A DNA stretch of 64,000 nucleotides from positions 1,302,001-1,366,000 of the forward strand of contig NZ_CP116936.1 in NCBI RefSeq assembly GCF_028475105.1, written 5' to 3'. The position numbers and the translations under genes were made by a program. Origin of the DNA: Micromonospora sp. LH3U1. GTDB lineage: Bacteria; Actinomycetota; Actinomycetes; Mycobacteriales; Micromonosporaceae. The notes below the pieces were generated by a model. The model was given only the letters and a program-made list of their open reading frames with translations. It made no database searches and was not told where the DNA came from. Positions 59,404-64,000 of the stretch are shown piece by piece (position 1 is the stretch's first letter; each line of letters starts with the position of its first letter).

Positions 59404-60414
59404 ATGGCCGCCGTGATCCACACCCCCACGCTGCGTGCCTCCGGCTCGCTCTTCGGCCTCGCCTACGGTGATGCGCTGGGCAAGCCGACCGAGTTCCTGA
59501 CCGTCGCCGAGATCGAGCACCGGTACGGCCCGACCGGTCCGCGTGAGCTGTCCGGCGAGCCTGCGCTGGTCACCGACGACACGCAGATGGCGCTGGCGGT
59601 GGGTTGGGCGCTGCACGAGGCACCCTCGTTCACCCCGGAGGTGGTGGAGCCGCTGCTGCGTCGGCGCTTCGTCGCCTGGTCGGTCAGCCCGGACAACAAC
59701 CGTGCCCCGGGGATGACCTGCCTGCGCGCCTGCGCCGAGCTGAGCCGTGGGCTGCGCTGGCAGGAGGCGACCGTGGCCGGGTCGAAGGGGTGCGGGGCCA
59801 ACATGCGGGTCACCCCGGTCGGGTTGCTCGACGTGGATCTGGACACGCTGGCCGGGTTGGCCCAGTTGCAGGCCGGGTTGACCCACGGTCACCCGACCGG
59901 GCTGGCCGCCAGCGAGCTCACCGCGTACGCGGTCTTCGCGCTGCGCGCGGGTGCCCCGCTGCCCGAGCTTCCCGCGATTCTCACCGAACGGGCGCTGACC
60001 CAGCGGGAGGTGTACCGGGAGCAGTGGCTGGGTGACCTCTGGCAGCGCCCCGGGGTCCGTAGCGCGGAGGAGTTCATCGCCCGAGGCTGGGACGAGTGCC
60101 TGCTGGCGCTGGGTCGACTGACGGCCGCGCTGGGGGAGCCGGACGACGGCGGTGACCCGTGCCGGGCCACCGGGGAGGGCTGGATTGCCGAGGAGGCGCT
60201 GGCCACCGCGTTGCTCTGCGCCGTACGGCATGCCGTCGACCCGGTCGCGGCACTGGCCCGGGGCGCGACCACCGCCGGCGACTCCGACTCCATCGCGGCC
60301 CTGGCCGGCGCCTTCGTGGGCGCGGCCCTCGGGATGGCCGCCTGGCCGTCCGGGTGGGCCGACCGCATCGAGTACGCGGACCAGCTCGCCGCGCTCAGCG
60401 CCGCCTGGGACTGA
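59404..60414 (+). CDS. ADP-ribosylglycohydrolase family protein
   Basis: A 336-residue, all-helical hydrolase of the DraG type: GSLFGLAYGDALGKPTEFLT, LVTDDTQMALAVGWAL (Thr-Asp-Asp magnesium ligands), and the C-terminal GATTAGDSDSIAALAGAFVGAALG carrying the second metal site. It should remove ADP-ribose from proteins or related substrates. The N-terminal ATG at 59404 fits the domain start. It is terminated by a large stem-loop at 60427-60502. Confidence 0.9.
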   Translation: MAAVIHTPTLRASGSLFGLAYGDALGKPTEFLTVAEIEHRYGPTGPRELSGEPALVTDDTQMALAVGWALHEAPSFTPEVVEPLLRRRFVAWSVSPDNNRAPGMTCLRACAELSRGLRWQEATVAGSKGCGANMRVTPVGLLDVDLDTLAGLAQLQAGLTHGHPTGLAASELTAYAVFALRAGAPLPELPAILTERALTQREVYREQWLGDLWQRPGVRSAEEFIARGWDECLLALGRLTAALGEPDDGGDPCRATGEGWIAEEALATALLCAVRHAVDPVAALARGATTAGDSDSIAALAGAFVGAALGMAAWPSGWADRIEYADQLAALSAAWD

Positions 60415-60426
60415 CCCGCCGGCCCG

Positions 60427-60502
60427 TGATCGACTCGGTTTCCTGAAAGGTGGGGTATTCCTGGGCCTGGATACCCCGGTTTCCGGGAACCCGAGTCGAT
60501 CA
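60427..60502 (+). terminator. Large stem-loop after the ADP-ribosylglycohydrolase
   Basis: Outer arms TGATCGACTCGG and CCGAGTCGATCA are perfect; the inner GGGGTA (60452-60457) pairs with TACCCC (60472-60477), with a mismatched section between. Between the hydrolase gene and the convergent PemK-like gene; ends again read TGATC. Confidence 0.75.
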
Positions 60503-60594
60503 TGGACAGGGGTGGGCCACAAGTGGCCCAGCCGTGGCGGGTTGGCCCTGCCGGGTGCCTGTGGCGGGTCGGCCCCGCGGGTTGCCGTGCCGGG

Positions 60595-61140
60595 TTAGCT
60601 GGTGGGCAGGTGGCGCAGGCTGCGGACGCGCCGCCAGAGGTCGGCGTCGCACCGGCCGGCGCGATCGGCGAAGGCGGCCGAGCTGATCCGGGTCGGCTCG
60701 GTGAGGCTCAGGTAGCTGTCGTGCTCGGCGTCGGGATCCCAGTCCCGGGTGGGGATCCGTACGTGGTCGTCCCGGTCGCTCTTGTCCTGGCTGGTGATCT
60801 TCAGGACGTCGGCGCCCCGGGAGTCGGCGCGTAGCACCAGACAGGGACGCACCTTCGACCCGGTGCCGTCGGCGTACGGGACGTCGGCCCACCAGATCTC
60901 GCCGGGTGCCGGGGCGTCGCCGTGTCGAGCGGTGTCGCGCGAGCGGGGCTTGGCGGTCGAGCCTTCGGCGCCGCGCGGCCGGGGCGGGGCCGGACGACGG
61001 CCGCCGGTGCGGGAAGTGGTGCCCCGACCCGGTCGGGTTCCGGGGCGCCGGTTCGCGACCCGGTGTCGCCAGCTGTTCCACGCCCAGCCAGCGGCAACCG
61101 CCAGCAGGATCGCCACCGCCCAGAGCAGTGCGTCCGGCAT
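60595..61140 (-). CDS. Membrane-anchored PemK/MazF-like protein
   Basis: A 181-residue protein: one N-terminal membrane helix (PDALLWAVAILLAVAAGWAW), an Arg/Pro-rich disordered linker, then a PemK/MazF-type fold (about 80-178; GEIWWADVPYADGTGSKVRP, CLVLRADSRGADVLKITSQD, DHVRIPTRDW, SYLSLTEPTRISSAAFADRAG). The (G)xxVRPxLVL strand is typical of MazF endoribonucleases. No antitoxin-like small gene lies on either side, and the membrane anchor is atypical for a toxin. Activity as an RNase is unproven. ATG 61140. Confidence 0.8.
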   Translation of the reverse strand: MPDALLWAVAILLAVAAGWAWNSWRHRVANRRPGTRPGRGTTSRTGGRRPAPPRPRGAEGSTAKPRSRDTARHGDAPAPGEIWWADVPYADGTGSKVRPCLVLRADSRGADVLKITSQDKSDRDDHVRIPTRDWDPDAEHDSYLSLTEPTRISSAAFADRAGRCDADLWRRVRSLRHLPTS

Positions 61141-61267
61141 CGCTATCTCCGCCTCCCTGCGGCCCACCGGCCGCCATCGTCCGGCGATCCTCGCACGCCG
61201 CCGCCCGCGCCGCCCGCCAACCACACCGCGGCAGCCCCACCGCCCCGAGGCACTCCACCGCCTTCCT

Positions 61268-61329
61268 TGATCACTTGATGCTGAGCAGCTGGACCGGCTC
61301 GTCGACGACTGCCGAGCATCAGGTGATCA
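61268..61329. repeat. 62-bp palindromic element, copy 2
   Basis: TGATCACTTGATGCTGAGCAG pairs with CTGCCGAGCATCAGGTGATCA at 18 of 21 positions. Same length and sequence type as 26790-26851. It lies between the PemK-like gene and ligA. Confidence 0.75.
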
Positions 61330-61350
61330 CGGGAACTCGGCGGAGGGTGA

Positions 61351-63588
<2,238 letters not shown>

Positions 63589-63745
63589 TCCCGCCGAGGG
63601 CTTGACGCGGCGACTAGCCGCGTATACCAACTTAATTACGACTACGACCGATTCGTGACTGTCATACCGGGAAACCGGGGGCCGAGGGCGTTTCATTGGG
63701 TCACGGCGTGCGCACCGGCACGCCGACTGTCGGTCGGGAGGTGTG
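63589..63745 (+). other. Short AT-richer intergenic region after ligA
   Basis: It holds a small hairpin CGCGGC-GACTA-GCCGCG (63606-63622), a TTGACG at 63602-63607 with TATACC 15 bp further that could be a weak promoter, and a CCGG-GAAA-CCGG tetraloop hairpin near 63667. No riboswitch motif could be matched. Confidence 0.4.
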
Positions 63746-64000
63746 GTGGAGGTCGCCGATCCACGCAACTCGCTCCCCCCGGGACGGGTGGCACCGTTCG
63801 CCACCTTCGTCGTCGGCATCCTGGTGGTCGCCGCGCTGACCGCCGCCGTTCCACTCGCGACGCTCCCGGGTGAGGTGTCCCGACTGCCGGTGGCGTTCTG
63901 GACGATGGCGGCGCTCGCCGTGGTCTGCGACGCGCGCCCGTTCGTTCCGCCGGGGCGCCGGCAGACCTCCGCCGTGTTCCCGTCCACCTGCTTCACCTTC
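63746..64000 (+). CDS. Membrane protein N-terminus (cut by the window end)
   Basis: Eighty-five codons are open to the end. The start is a GTG at 63746 with GGGAGG upstream (GTG codons at 63743 and 63741 are alternatives). The visible part has a polar start (VEVADPRNSLPPGR) and two hydrophobic segments (FATFVVGILVVAALTAAVPL, VAFWTMAALAVVCDA). This is how membrane-bound GGDEF/EAL or histidine-kinase-type sensors begin, and in relatives a diguanylate cyclase/phosphodiesterase gene often follows ligA (recalled, not checked). The catalytic part is out of view. Confidence 0.6.
   Translation, partial: MEVADPRNSLPPGRVAPFATFVVGILVVAALTAAVPLATLPGEVSRLPVAFWTMAALAVVCDARPFVPPGRRQTSAVFPSTCFTF

Noticed and set aside
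63589..63745. Cyclic di-GMP (GEMM) riboswitch before a possible diguanylate cyclase gene
   Set aside because: A GAAA tetraloop hairpin is present, but the conserved GEMM core sequence around it could not be matched.

Overview
The window is a high-GC, gene-dense stretch of an actinomycete chromosome. GTG starts are frequent, ATGA/GTGA start-stop overlaps are common and the third codon position is strongly GC-biased. The gene content (etfBA, a cysteine desulfurase, mnmA, a MetE-like protein and ligA in a row; a SigK/RskA-type sigma pair; an ECF41 sigma factor; DUF1996, DUF4397, DUF6232 and amphi-Trp proteins) fits the Micromonosporaceae, most likely Micromonospora or a close relative. That assignment comes from recalled family distribution, not from a search. 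I found no rRNA, tRNA, CRISPR array, prophage or insertion sequence. About 65 protein genes are called, two of them cut by the window edges.

Layout. 1-4.7 kb: a membrane-anchored ECF sigma factor fused to a CAP/SCP domain, divergent from a small ubiquitin-like protein ending in Gly-Gly that is translationally coupled to a DUF4132 protein. 4.7-8.1 kb: a complete class I cytochrome P450 chain (P450, 3Fe-4S ferredoxin, ferredoxin reductase) with an orphan OmpR-type regulator. 8.4-21.3 kb: secreted and membrane functions, namely an M14 carboxypeptidase, a Na+/H+ antiporter, a multidomain GH3 enzyme behind a LacI-type operator, a DUF1996 protein, a lipoprotein, small conserved proteins and a FUSC transporter. 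21.4-31.3 kb: GH15 enzyme, DUF72 protein, glycosyltransferase, an ECF41 sigma factor divergent from a carboxymuconolactone-decarboxylase-family gene, a Clp-N protein that is probably leaderless and carries twin palindromes, and a TetR-DCC-membrane protein operon with paired TetR-like operators.

31.3-48.9 kb: a NagZ-type GH3 enzyme and ROK regulator sharing a control region, two export-type ABC systems plus a lone ABC ATPase, ribokinase, a GlxA-type regulator facing a rhodanese, DUF6232 paralogues with a DoxX-like protein, an enoyl-CoA hydratase, a TrmB/LuxR-type regulator divergent from a ThDP enzyme, and a DUF202 pair. 48.9-64 kb: a conserved-looking core with etfBA (electron transfer from acyl-CoA dehydrogenases), a SigK/RskA-like pair divergent from a DUF4397 surface protein and a class F sortase, then cysteine desulfurase and mnmA (sulfur relay to tRNA 2-thiouridine), a MetE-like protein, a VOC protein, an ADP-ribosylglycohydrolase, a membrane-anchored PemK-like protein, ligA and the start of a membrane protein.

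Intergenic DNA is unusually rich in long perfect or near-perfect inverted repeats. Many serve as bidirectional terminators between convergent genes. Two of them (26790-26851 and 61268-61329) are same-length copies of one 62-bp palindromic element whose ends read TGATCA.
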